A program made the translations under genes and the position numbers. DNA of 26,493 nucleotides, taken from Clostridium sp. 1001275B_160808_H3. GTDB lineage: Bacteria > Bacillota > Clostridia > Clostridiales > Clostridiaceae. Of this stretch, positions 1 through 6,857 are shown in pieces. The notes under the pieces are model-generated. The model was given only the letters and a program-made list of their open reading frames with translations. It was not told the DNA's origin and searched no databases. Every line of letters starts with the position of its first letter. Position 1 is the stretch's first letter. The stretch spans positions 1-26,493 of the forward strand of contig NZ_JADNAT010000034.1 in NCBI RefSeq assembly GCF_015550425.1, written 5' to 3'.

Positions 1-119
1 TCTATTGGTGCTGCATTATATGTTAATTGTGATGCCTTTTCTTGTAATGTCATTTTTGATACTAATTCTTTTGCTTTAGCCAAGGCTTCTTCATGTGTCA
101 TTCTATTTTCTATATTCAT
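1..119 (-). CDS. Glycoside hydrolase family 3 enzyme, N-terminal fragment
   Basis: This is the first 39 or so codons of a gene that runs off the left edge. The peptide starts MNIENRMTHEEALAKAKELV and continues with SKMTLQEKASQLTYNAAPI. The 'MTLxEKASQLTY' motif is the usual N-terminus of GH3 beta-glucosidase/beta-xylosidase-type enzymes, which remove terminal sugars from oligosaccharides. A ribosome binding site (AAGGATG) lies just upstream on the minus strand. No signal peptide is visible, so the enzyme is probably cytoplasmic. It is divergent from the AraC-type regulator at 431, a common arrangement in which the regulator controls the sugar-degrading gene. The catalytic residues lie outside the window, so substrate and intactness cannot be judged. 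Confidence 0.75.
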   Translation of the reverse strand, partial: MNIENRMTHEEALAKAKELVSKMTLQEKASQLTYNAAPI

Positions 120-430
120 TACAACCCATCCTTTTGAAATAAATTTTCTATTAAATTACCTATATCTATATGATAGCGACTACAATAAGAAGCTAACAAG
201 AAATTAATTATCTATTTATAGACAATTTTTATCCTTTTGATAATTTTTATTTATACACACTTCAAATTCATAATTTAATATATTTTTTTATATGAATTTA
301 TTTTATTTACTATGGCATATCTTAAATTTTACTAATTACCATCGATATATATCTTGTAGATATAGTCATTTGATCTAAATAAGTGTAAAATAAATTATTA
401 TAGACAAAATTTATTATTAGGAGGATTATT
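120..430. promoter_or_regulatory. Divergent intergenic region between GH3 gene and AraC-type regulator
   Basis: A gene-free AT-rich stretch of about 310 bases that must hold the promoters of both divergent genes. I could not pick a convincing -35/-10 pair for either. A short palindrome TCTAT-TT-ATAGA at 211-222 is a possible operator, but this is only a guess. A good ribosome binding site (AGGAGG) at 419-424 serves the regulator. Confidence 0.4.
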
Positions 431-1216
431 ATGTTAACTTATGAATCTCATCACTTTGGTGAAAATAATACATTATCTCACTATCATAATTATAATTTTA
501 ATTTTCCTAAGCATTTACATAGAAGCTTTGAGCTTATTTATGTAAAAAGTGGATGTCTTCAAGTTAGCGTTAATAATAGAACATTTGAAATAAAAGAAGA
601 CGAATGTATTCTACTACTTCCATACGAAATACATTCTTTTGTTACTAAGAATAGCTCTGAATCATATATTTGTGTTTTTTCACCTGAATACATAAAAACT
701 TTTCATAATATGGTTCATGAAAAGTTCTTAAATAATCCTATCTTTACTTTACCTAATGATTTTAAAACTTTAATTATAGATAAAATTTTTAAAGGTAATA
801 CAAATTTATTAGAAATGAAGGGACTTCTATACCTTATTTGCTCCGAAGTATTAAACCATACTGATATAATAGAAAACAATAAAAATGACTATGAATTACT
901 ACATAAAACTTTAAATTATATTCAAGAAAACTTCACAAAAGATATTTCTCTTCAAAGTATTGCTAAAAAATTTGGATATAGCTACACCTATTTATCTAAA
1001 TACCTTAATAACACACTTGGGATATCATTTGTAGATTTTATTAATGAAAATAGAATAAATTATTCAATGTATTTATTAAAAAATACTGAATATACAATAA
1101 CAGATATTGCTTTTGCATGTGGATACTCAAGCATTCGCTCATTTAACAGAAACTTTGTTAAAATAACTAATTCGACACCTAAGATGTATAGGAAAAACAT
1201 TCAGCCAAATAAATAA
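431..1216 (+). CDS. AraC family transcriptional regulator with cupin sensor domain
   Basis: A 261-residue regulator of ordinary family length. Residues about 15-95 form an AraC-type cupin sugar-binding region (HxHxxxEL-like 'KHLHRSFELIYVKSG' near 27-41, and 'LLLPYEIHSF' at 61-70). Residues about 160-258 form the paired helix-turn-helix domain: the first HTH is around 171-193 (DISLQSIAKKFGYSYTYLSK) and the second around 221-244 (YTITDIAFACGYSSIRSFNR), the AraC signature. AGGAGG sits seven bases before the ATG. It is divergent from a GH3 glycosidase gene, which is the likely target. The inducer, probably a plant- or host-derived sugar, is inferred only from that context. Confidence 0.9.
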   Translation: MLTYESHHFGENNTLSHYHNYNFNFPKHLHRSFELIYVKSGCLQVSVNNRTFEIKEDECILLLPYEIHSFVTKNSSESYICVFSPEYIKTFHNMVHEKFLNNPIFTLPNDFKTLIIDKIFKGNTNLLEMKGLLYLICSEVLNHTDIIENNKNDYELLHKTLNYIQENFTKDISLQSIAKKFGYSYTYLSKYLNNTLGISFVDFINENRINYSMYLLKNTEYTITDIAFACGYSSIRSFNRNFVKITNSTPKMYRKNIQPNK

Positions 1217-1440
1217 CTGCGAAGTGAAATAAAAAAAATAAAAAAATAAAATAATTTATGAAAAATCCATAAAGAATTTTGAACAAAAGTACTTCGTACA
1301 ATTTAAATTCAGTATTGCAAAGCAAAACAACCTTAACTTTTACTTTTAAATTTTAACTTCAAACAACTCTCTTGAATTGTAACCACAATTCTTAATTGTC
1401 CATTTTCAATTTTATCTTATCTACGGACCATTGTCATCTA
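1217..1440. other. Intergenic region with dispersed AATTGT-type repeat
   Basis: No gene is seen. Positions 1371-1412 contain, on the minus strand, a run of AATTG-type words (GGACAATTAAGAATTGTGG, then ACAATTC). It resembles repeats found just after the stop codons of the ATPase gene (about 4758), ispF (about 9300) and, more weakly, thrS (about 23680). The truncated guanylyltransferase gene ends right beside this repeat. Confidence 0.5.
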
Positions 1441-1704
1441 CTAAGGGGTCTCTTTGTTCTGTGGCTCTGTAAAGATATTATTAGGATCTATATTATCAAG
1501 TTCTACTTTTATCTTATCCTTATATTCTTTGTTAGTAACCACATAAATATTTTCCTTCTTAATTAAAGGAGTAACTCTATCTACAGTGTTTTGGAGAAAA
1601 CTTTTGTTATTTATTACTTTTAAAAATTGTTTAGGCTTACTTGATCTCGATAAAGGATAAAGTCTTGTTCCTTTTCCTCCTGCTAATATTAGCCCGTATA
1701 TCAA
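1441..1704 (-). pseudogene. Truncated mannose-1-phosphate guanylyltransferase (N-terminal fragment)
   Basis: The 87-residue product begins MIYGLILAGGKGTRLYPLSR and has the nucleotidyltransferase signature GGKGTRLxPLSRxxKPKQFL (residues about 9-28), typical of ManC/GMP enzymes that make GDP-mannose from mannose-1-phosphate and GTP. Full-length members are about 350 residues or more. This copy stops after 'TEPQNKETP', where the family normally reads EPxNRxTAPC. Nothing downstream on the minus strand continues the family in any frame I could follow, so this looks like a 3' deletion rather than a single point mutation. The start used is TTG. Almost certainly non-functional. Confidence 0.8.
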
Positions 1705-1826
1705 TAACTTTCAACTCCATGTAAATACTATGATATATCTTATGCTATTACCTTTTATTTTGTGAAATTTTTAAAATTGACAATTTTTTTATATTTATAA
1801 TCTCCTATTTAGACAAATCTTATGTA

Positions 1827-1855
1827 TTGACATTTTTTTTAAATAGATTTACAAT
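1827..1855 (+). promoter_or_regulatory. Promoter of the Mn2+ riboswitch-ATPase unit
   Basis: TTGACA at 1827-1832 and TACAAT at 1850-1855, separated by exactly 17 bases. Transcription would start near 1862, about 15 bases before the riboswitch P1 stem. Confidence 0.7.
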
Positions 1856-1877
1856 TAATTTATAATATAATATTTCC

Positions 1878-1966
1878 ATTAAGAGGGAGTAGTAGAAAAT
1901 ATAACATCAACATTCGCGGCCTATTGGTCTGGTGTTATATACCATATTGGTTACGAGACTTTTAAT
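1878..1966 (+). ncRNA. yybP-ykoY Mn2+ riboswitch
   Basis: The leader has the family's hallmarks: GGGAGTAG just inside the first P1 strand, a long internal arm (ATATAACA at about 1899-1906 pairing with TGTTATAT at 1933-1940) capped by a GGCC/GGTC hairpin, then a second hairpin ACCA-TAT-TGGT (1941-1951) followed by TACGAGAC. P1 forms between ATTAAGAG (1878-1885) and CTTTTAAT (1959-1966). The 3' P1 strand is also the 5' arm of the downstream terminator, so P1 formation (Mn2+ bound) should block termination and turn the gene on. This matches the known role of the class at Mn2+ exporter genes, and the downstream gene is a P-type ATPase. Confidence 0.9.
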
Positions 1967-2009
1967 ACAGTTTTTCACAAAGTGAAGATTGTATTAAGAG
2001 TCTCTTTTT
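1955..2009 (+). terminator. Riboswitch-controlled intrinsic terminator
   Basis: GAGACTTTTAATAC (1955-1968) pairs with GTATTAAGAGTCTC (1991-2004), with one G-U pair, followed by TTTTT at 2005-2009. It is mutually exclusive with riboswitch P1 because both use CTTTTAAT at 1959-1966. Confidence 0.9.
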
Positions 2010-2091
2010 GTTTGTAGGCTCATATATTTCTAGGCTAAATTTTTTATTACAACACAAAATATTATTATTAAATAAGTTTGGAGGAGTTATT

Positions 2092-4755
2092 ATGGAGAAG
2101 TTTTTTTCAAAACCCCATGAGGAAGTATTAAAGAATTTTAATGTATCTAAAAGTGGTTTAACTGAACATCAAGTAAAAGAAAACTTAGACAAGTTTGGAT
2201 ATAACCAATTAACTGAAAAGAAAAAACAAACTGTAATGCAGGTTTTCTTAAGTCAATTTAAAGATTTGCTTGTAATAATATTAATTATTGCTGCAATTAT
2301 ATCTGCAGCTACAGGTAATCTAGAAAGTACCTTAGTTATATTTGCTGTTATTATTCTTAATGCAATATTAGGTACAGTTCAACACTTTAAGGCAGAAGCA
2401 TCTTTAGATAGTTTAAAAGCACTGTCTTCACCATCTGCAAAAGTTTATAGAAATGGTAAGAAAGTTGAAGTTCAATCTAAAGAAATTGTTCCTGGAGATA
2501 TATTGATATTAGAAGCTGGAGATATGGTTGCAGCTGATGGTAGAATAATAGAAAACTTTTCTCTTCAAGTTAATGAAAGTTCATTAACAGGAGAATCTGA
2601 AAGTGTAAATAAATTTATTGATGTAATAGAAAAAGAAGAAATAGCCTTAGGAGACCAAAAGAATATGGTTTTCTCTGGATCATTAGTTACATACGGTAGA
2701 GCTTTAATTATAGTTACTGCTACAGGTATGGATACTGAAATAGGAAAAATAGCTCACTTAATGGAAGAAACTCAAGAAAAACAAACTCCATTACAAGCTA
2801 GTTTAGATGATTTTAGTAAAAAATTAGCTATAGGAATTTTAGTAATTTGCGTTTTAGTTTTTGGTCTTAGTCTTTATAGAGGAACACCAATGCTCGACTC
2901 TCTTATGTTTGCTGTTGCTTTAGCTGTTGCTGCTATACCAGAAGCTTTAAGTTCAATCGTTACAATTGTACTAGCACTCGGAACTCAAAAAATGGCAAAA
3001 GAAAATGCTATTATTAAAAAACTTAGAGCTGTTGAAGGGTTAGGTTCAGTATCTGTTATTTGCTCTGATAAAACTGGAACATTAACTCAAAATAAAATGA
3101 CTGTAAAAAAGGTTTATCTTGATAATAAATTAATTGATGGAGAAGATTTAGATTTAAATGATGAGCTTACAAACTACTTAGTAAATAGTTCAATTTTATG
3201 TAATGATTCTACATCAAAAGATGGAGTTGAAATTGGCGACCCTACCGAAGTTGCTCTTGTAAATTTAGGACATAAGTTATCTTTAGATGAAGTAGAAGTA
3301 AGAAAATCTCATGGAAGACTAGCAGAAATACCTTTTGACTCTGATAGAAAACTTATGAGTACTCTTCATAGATTTGATAATAAAAACTTAATGTTTACTA
3401 AAGGTGCTTTTGATGTATTATTAGATAGAATAGTAAAAATCAAAACACCTACAGGTGTAAGAGATATAACATATGAAGATAAACAAAATATAATAAATGC
3501 AAATAAACAATTATCACAAAATGGATTAAGAGTTTTAGCTTTTGCTTATAAGGAATTTGCAAATCCTGAATATTTATCTTTAGAAGACGAAAACAACTAT
3601 ACATTTATTGGTCTTATATCAATGATAGATCCACCAAGAGAAGAATCTGCAGAAGCAGTTAAAGATTGTATTACAGCAGGAATAAAACCAGTTATGATTA
3701 CTGGTGACCACAAAATAACAGCATCTGCAATTGCAAAACAAATAGGTATTCTTAGAGATGGTGATAGAGCTATCGAAGGCTTAGAACTTGATAAAATGTC
3801 AGATGAAGAACTAGAAAACAATATAGAACACATTTCAGTTTATGCTAGAGTTTCTCCTGAGCATAAGATAAGAATAGTTAAGGCATGGCAAGAAAAAAAT
3901 CAAATTGTTGCTATGACTGGAGACGGAGTTAATGATGCTCCTGCACTTAAACAAGCAGATATCGGAATAGCAATGGGTATAACAGGAACAGAAGTATCAA
4001 AAGATGCTGCTTCTGTAATCTTAACAGACGATAACTTTGCAACTATAGTTAAATCTGTAGCTAATGGAAGAAACATATATAAGAATATAAAGAATTCTAT
4101 TAAATTCTTATTATCAGGTAATACTTCTGGTATATTATCAGTATTATATACTTCATTACTTGCTTTACCAATGCCATTCCATGCAGTACATTTACTATTT
4201 ATAAATCTATTAACAGATAGTTTACCTGCTATTGCAATAGGTATGGAAAAATCTAAAAAAGATTTATTAAAAGATAAACCTAGAGCTAGAAACTCATCTA
4301 TATTATCAAAAGACTTTGTATATGAAGTTGCAGCTGAAGGTTTAGTTATAGCAGTATTTACATTAATAGCTTTCTATATAGGATTAAAAACTGATAATAA
4401 TGTTGCTTCTACTATGGCTTTTGCAACACTTTGCTTAGCAAGATTATTCCACGGCTTTAACTGTAGAGGCGATAGATCAATATTCTCAATTGGTTTATTC
4501 TCAAATAAATATAGCTGGGCAGCATTTGGTGTAGGTTTATTATTCTTAAATGCAGTATTATTTGTACCAGTTTTACAAAACTTATTTGAAGTATCTATTT
4601 TAACAGGAGCACAAGTTGGTTATATTTATTTACTAGCATTTATACCAACTTTAATTATTCAAGTTGTTAAAGTTATAAGAGATGCTATTAAAGATAGAAA
4701 GCATACTAATACATCTTCTTCTGAAGAAAATGAGGAAGTTGGAAAAGTAGCATAA
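2092..4755 (+). CDS. P2-type cation ATPase, probable Mn2+/Ca2+ exporter
   Basis: An 887-residue P2-type ATPase that uses ATP to pump divalent cations across the membrane. Visible in order: N-terminal cation-ATPase domain (about 1-50), TM1-2 (58-95), actuator loop with TGES (166-169), TM4 with PEALS (283-287), phosphorylation site DKTGTLT (Asp326), MIDPPR (511-516), TGDGVNDAP (609-617), and TM6 NLLTDSLPA. Other Ca2+ pumps have PEGLP in TM4; PEALS occurs in the streptococcal/lactococcal Mn2+/Ca2+ group as I recall it. The Asn and Asp ligands in TM6 are kept. I chose ATG 2092 because GGAGGAG (2080-2086) precedes it; the open frame extends up to TTG 2008, but that lies in the terminator. The Mn2+ riboswitch indicates Mn2+ detoxification as the main job. 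Confidence 0.93.
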   Translation: MEKFFSKPHEEVLKNFNVSKSGLTEHQVKENLDKFGYNQLTEKKKQTVMQVFLSQFKDLLVIILIIAAIISAATGNLESTLVIFAVIILNAILGTVQHFKAEASLDSLKALSSPSAKVYRNGKKVEVQSKEIVPGDILILEAGDMVAADGRIIENFSLQVNESSLTGESESVNKFIDVIEKEEIALGDQKNMVFSGSLVTYGRALIIVTATGMDTEIGKIAHLMEETQEKQTPLQASLDDFSKKLAIGILVICVLVFGLSLYRGTPMLDSLMFAVALAVAAIPEALSSIVTIVLALGTQKMAKENAIIKKLRAVEGLGSVSVICSDKTGTLTQNKMTVKKVYLDNKLIDGEDLDLNDELTNYLVNSSILCNDSTSKDGVEIGDPTEVALVNLGHKLSLDEVEVRKSHGRLAEIPFDSDRKLMSTLHRFDNKNLMFTKGAFDVLLDRIVKIKTPTGVRDITYEDKQNIINANKQLSQNGLRVLAFAYKEFANPEYLSLEDENNYTFIGLISMIDPPREESAEAVKDCITAGIKPVMITGDHKITASAIAKQIGILRDGDRAIEGLELDKMSDEELENNIEHISVYARVSPEHKIRIVKAWQEKNQIVAMTGDGVNDAPALKQADIGIAMGITGTEVSKDAASVILTDDNFATIVKSVANGRNIYKNIKNSIKFLLSGNTSGILSVLYTSLLALPMPFHAVHLLFINLLTDSLPAIAIGMEKSKKDLLKDKPRARNSSILSKDFVYEVAAEGLVIAVFTLIAFYIGLKTDNNVASTMAFATLCLARLFHGFNCRGDRSIFSIGLFSNKYSWAAFGVGLLFLNAVLFVPVLQNLFEVSILTGAQVGYIYLLAFIPTLIIQVVKVIRDAIKDRKHTNTSSSEENEEVGKVA

Positions 4756-4757
4756 TA

Positions 4758-4793
4758 ACAATTGATAATTGATAATGGACAATTATCAATTAA
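4758..4793 (+). repeat. Post-stop AATTGATAATTG repeat with inverted repeat
   Basis: Three bases after the ATPase stop there is a repetitive stretch with ATTGATAATT and its inverse AATTATCAAT flanking a GGAC centre. Related stretches lie downstream of ispF and beside the truncated guanylyltransferase gene. Confidence 0.5.
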
Positions 4794-4831
4794 GGTGGAA
4801 ATTTATCGGAGATGAATTTCCACCTTTTTTT
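4794..4831 (+). terminator. Intrinsic terminator of the ATPase gene
   Basis: Perfect 10-bp stem GGTGGAAATT (4794-4803) / AATTTCCACC (4815-4824), followed by seven Ts (4825-4831). Confidence 0.92.
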
Positions 4832-4959
4832 ATATAAGATAATTTTAAATAAAAAACATAATTATATACGTTCTTCATTATATTAAAACGTTAAAAATAT
4901 AATTTAAATATACTTTTTCTCCAATTCACAAGTTAATATATTCCAATTTTGCTCAACTT

Positions 4960-5000
4960 AAAAGTAAAGTTATAAAATAAATAATCTTAATTTTACTTTT
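4960..5000 (-). terminator. Possible AT-only terminator after the DUF3298 gene
   Basis: AAAAGTAAA (4960-4968) and TTTACTTTT (4992-5000) are inverted repeats downstream of the minus-strand gene. The ACTTTTTATTTT unit is partly repeated at about 4994-5019. The rest of 4832-5030 is plain AT-rich sequence with no gene. The stem has little G+C, so terminator function is uncertain. Confidence 0.3.
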
Positions 5001-5030
5001 TATTTTACTTTTTATTTTATAATATCAAAT

Positions 5031-5726
5031 TTATATTTTTTCTAAATTTAATTTTGTATTTATTTCAAATTCAGGCATTCCAAATGCATATGGTGCTATT
5101 TCATAATAAGGAAAATGTATTATTAGCTTACCATCTTTTATATAGAAACTTTGATCATCCTTAATTCCTTGAAATCCTTCTTTACCTGTAAAATAATAAT
5201 CTGGATTCTTATTTATTTCTTTTTGTATTTCTTCATTTATAAATTTTTTATAATCATATCCCTTATCAAATAAATCTTTTAATTGTAATTTCTCTCCTTT
5301 CTCAATACTTACATTATAAGTTTTCCTAGTCGTGATTCCATGTGCCCCACCACTAAACTGATAATAATCTATATAGAAACTTAAAACTTTATTATTATTA
5401 GTTAAAGTATAATTCGCTTTCAATTCATATGGAACTGTTGGTTTAAAATCTTCACTTACATCTTTTGTATCTTTTATCCACATAGTGGTCCAATCTAATA
5501 TTTCCTTGTTGATAACTTTTTCGCCATTTTTATTGATTAAACCTACTATTTGAGGTATTTCGACATTTATATTTATAAACTCAGTATTTTCCTTAATAGT
5601 TTTATCCACAAGTATTGTATTTTCGACAGCATTACCATTTAATTTTATCAACATCCCTTGTGGATAAATGTGGACAAGATTTATTAAAACTATGATTCCA
5701 ATCAATGCTCTTATAGCTTTCTTCAT
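5031..5726 (-). CDS. Membrane-anchored DUF4163/DUF3298 (RsiV-like ectodomain) protein
   Basis: A 231-residue protein with an N-terminal hydrophobic segment (residues about 5-25, 'AIRALIGIIVLINLVHIYP') acting as signal peptide or anchor. Residues about 55-120 fit DUF4163 (PdaC-type) and 125-225 fit DUF3298, with the telling motif YYQFSGGAHGxTTRKTYNVS (about 121-140) and LKDLF. The pair occurs in extracytoplasmic parts of RsiV anti-sigma factors and in stand-alone exported proteins; no cytoplasmic anti-sigma domain is present here. The start has AGGAGA eight bases upstream. No partner sigma factor gene adjoins it. Its first 85 or so codons carry three perfect DnaA boxes (5474, 5602 and 5659), so expression may respond to DnaA. 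Molecular function unknown. Confidence 0.8.
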   Translation of the reverse strand: MKKAIRALIGIIVLINLVHIYPQGMLIKLNGNAVENTILVDKTIKENTEFININVEIPQIVGLINKNGEKVINKEILDWTTMWIKDTKDVSEDFKPTVPYELKANYTLTNNNKVLSFYIDYYQFSGGAHGITTRKTYNVSIEKGEKLQLKDLFDKGYDYKKFINEEIQKEINKNPDYYFTGKEGFQGIKDDQSFYIKDGKLIIHFPYYEIAPYAFGMPEFEINTKLNLEKI

Positions 5727-5974
5727 ATACTATTTCTCCTATATCTATAAATTGTAGTAATTTTCAGTATTTTTTATAATTATCTATATATTTTATTATT
5801 TACAGTTGTGTGGATAATTATTAACACTACTTTCAACACAGTGTGCACAACTTATCCACATGGACATGTGGATTATGTGTGTAACATACAGATTTTTACT
5901 GAAACTTACTATAATTTTCTGCTAGTCAAAGTTGACAAGCCCTTTAATAAAGCCACTTTACAGCTTGTGGATAA
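5474..5974. promoter_or_regulatory. Cluster of six perfect DnaA boxes
   Basis: Perfect TTATCCACA boxes occur at 5474-5482 (+), 5602-5610 (+), 5659-5667 (-), 5809-5817 (-), 5852-5860 (+) and 5966-5974 (-). One-mismatch boxes lie at 5669-5677 (TGTGGACAA) and 5867-5875 (TGTGGATTA). The first three perfect boxes fall in the 5' part of the DUF3298 gene and the rest upstream of it, beside an AT-rich tract at about 5750-5803. I saw no other perfect box elsewhere in the window. No dnaA, dnaN or rpmH is present, so this is not the usual oriC layout. It is more like the DnaA-box clusters or titration loci known away from oriC in other bacteria. Confidence 0.8.
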
Positions 5975-6012
5975 CTTTTCTATTTTTTTAAGCAAATCTT
6001 TAAATTACTAAC

Positions 6013-6054
6013 AAAAAAGTCACAGATCACTAATAATATTAGAATCTATGACTT
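6013..6054 (-). terminator. Terminator of the sortase-fusion-rluF operon
   Basis: On the minus strand, AAGTCATAGAT-TCTAAT pairs with ATTAG-TGATCTGTGACTT (two interior mismatches), followed by TTTTTTG. It begins about four bases after the rluF stop codon. Confidence 0.85.
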
Positions 6055-6058
6055 CCTA

Positions 6059-6835
6059 TTAATCAAATTCCTTTGTCTTCCCAGAATTACTTATTAAACT
6101 ATTTATTCCTTTAAGCTCTTTCGAAGTTAAATCTCTCCACTCTCCTATTTTTAAGTTTCCTAGATTTATATTCATTATTCTTATTCTATTTAACTTAACT
6201 ACATTATATCCTAAAGCTTCGCACATTCTTCTTATTTGTCTATTCATACCCTGTGTCAAAATTATTCTAAAAGTATTCTTATTTTCTTTTGTAACAATGC
6301 ATTTTTTAGTTATTGTTCCTAAAATCTTTACCCCATTAGACATAGATTTTATAAATTTTTCATCAATAGGCTTATCAACAGTAACTATATACTCTTTCTC
6401 ATGATTATTCCCTGCCCTTAATATCTTGTTTACTACGTCTCCATCATTTGTTAGTAATATTAAACCTTGAGAATCTTTATCTAATCTTCCTATTGGAAAT
6501 ATTCTTTTCTTATGATTTACGAAATCTACTATATTTCCTTTAACCTTTTTCTCTGTAGTACATGTAATTCCTACTGGCTTATTTAAAGCTATATAAACTA
6601 ATTCATCTACCTTCTTTATAGGCTTTCCATCTACTTTTACATCTGCTGATTCATTAACCTTAGTTCCCATAACCGCCTTTATTCCATCTACAGTTACTCT
6701 ACCATTTTCAATTAATTTATCAGCCTCTCTTCTTGAACAAAATCCAGTTTCACTTATAAATTTATTAAGTCTTATTTCAGGACCTCTGTCATTATGTATT
6801 ATTACAAATTTATCATCATTATTCTTTTGCTTCAT
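6059..6835 (-). CDS. rluF: 23S rRNA pseudouridine synthase, RluF family
   Basis: A 258-residue enzyme with an N-terminal S4 RNA-binding domain (residues about 21-68, '[21 protein letters not shown]') and an RsuA/RluB/E/F catalytic domain. The active-site motif [10 protein letters not shown] places the catalytic Asp at residue 119. '[20 protein letters not shown]', '[12 protein letters not shown]' and '[20 protein letters not shown]' follow E. coli RluF closely as I recall it; that enzyme makes pseudouridine in 23S rRNA (around position 2604). RBS AAAGGTGAT precedes the ATG. It is the last gene of the operon, 22 bases after the SigI_C-RsgI fusion, with no obvious functional tie to its membrane-protein neighbours. 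Confidence 0.92.
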   Translation of the reverse strand: MKQKNNDDKFVIIHNDRGPEIRLNKFISETGFCSRREADKLIENGRVTVDGIKAVMGTKVNESADVKVDGKPIKKVDELVYIALNKPVGITCTTEKKVKGNIVDFVNHKKRIFPIGRLDKDSQGLILLTNDGDVVNKILRAGNNHEKEYIVTVDKPIDEKFIKSMSNGVKILGTITKKCIVTKENKNTFRIILTQGMNRQIRRMCEALGYNVVKLNRIRIMNINLGNLKIGEWRDLTSKELKGINSLISNSGKTKEFD

Positions 6836-6857
6836 CTTCTATCACCTTTATTAAATT

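Noticed and set aside
2008..2091. Upstream TTG start giving a 28-residue N-terminal extension of the ATPase
   Set aside because: It lies in the riboswitch terminator T run with no RBS, while ATG 2092 has GGAGGAG at proper distance and fits the family N-terminus.
4989..5022. Tandem ATTTTACTTTTT repeat as a functional element
   Set aside because: Only about two and a half copies of a very simple AT-rich word. It is most likely replication slippage in a 3' region.
5474..5974. Calling the DnaA-box cluster the chromosomal oriC
   Set aside because: Clostridial oriC lies with dnaA, dnaN and rpmH, none of which is in the window. No clear duplex-unwinding repeats or DnaA-trio series could be shown.
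5808..6011. 67-codon plus-strand reading frame across the DnaA-box region
   Set aside because: It has no ribosome binding site, and its sequence is shaped by the TTATCCACA boxes and their inverses. The peptide looks non-protein-like.
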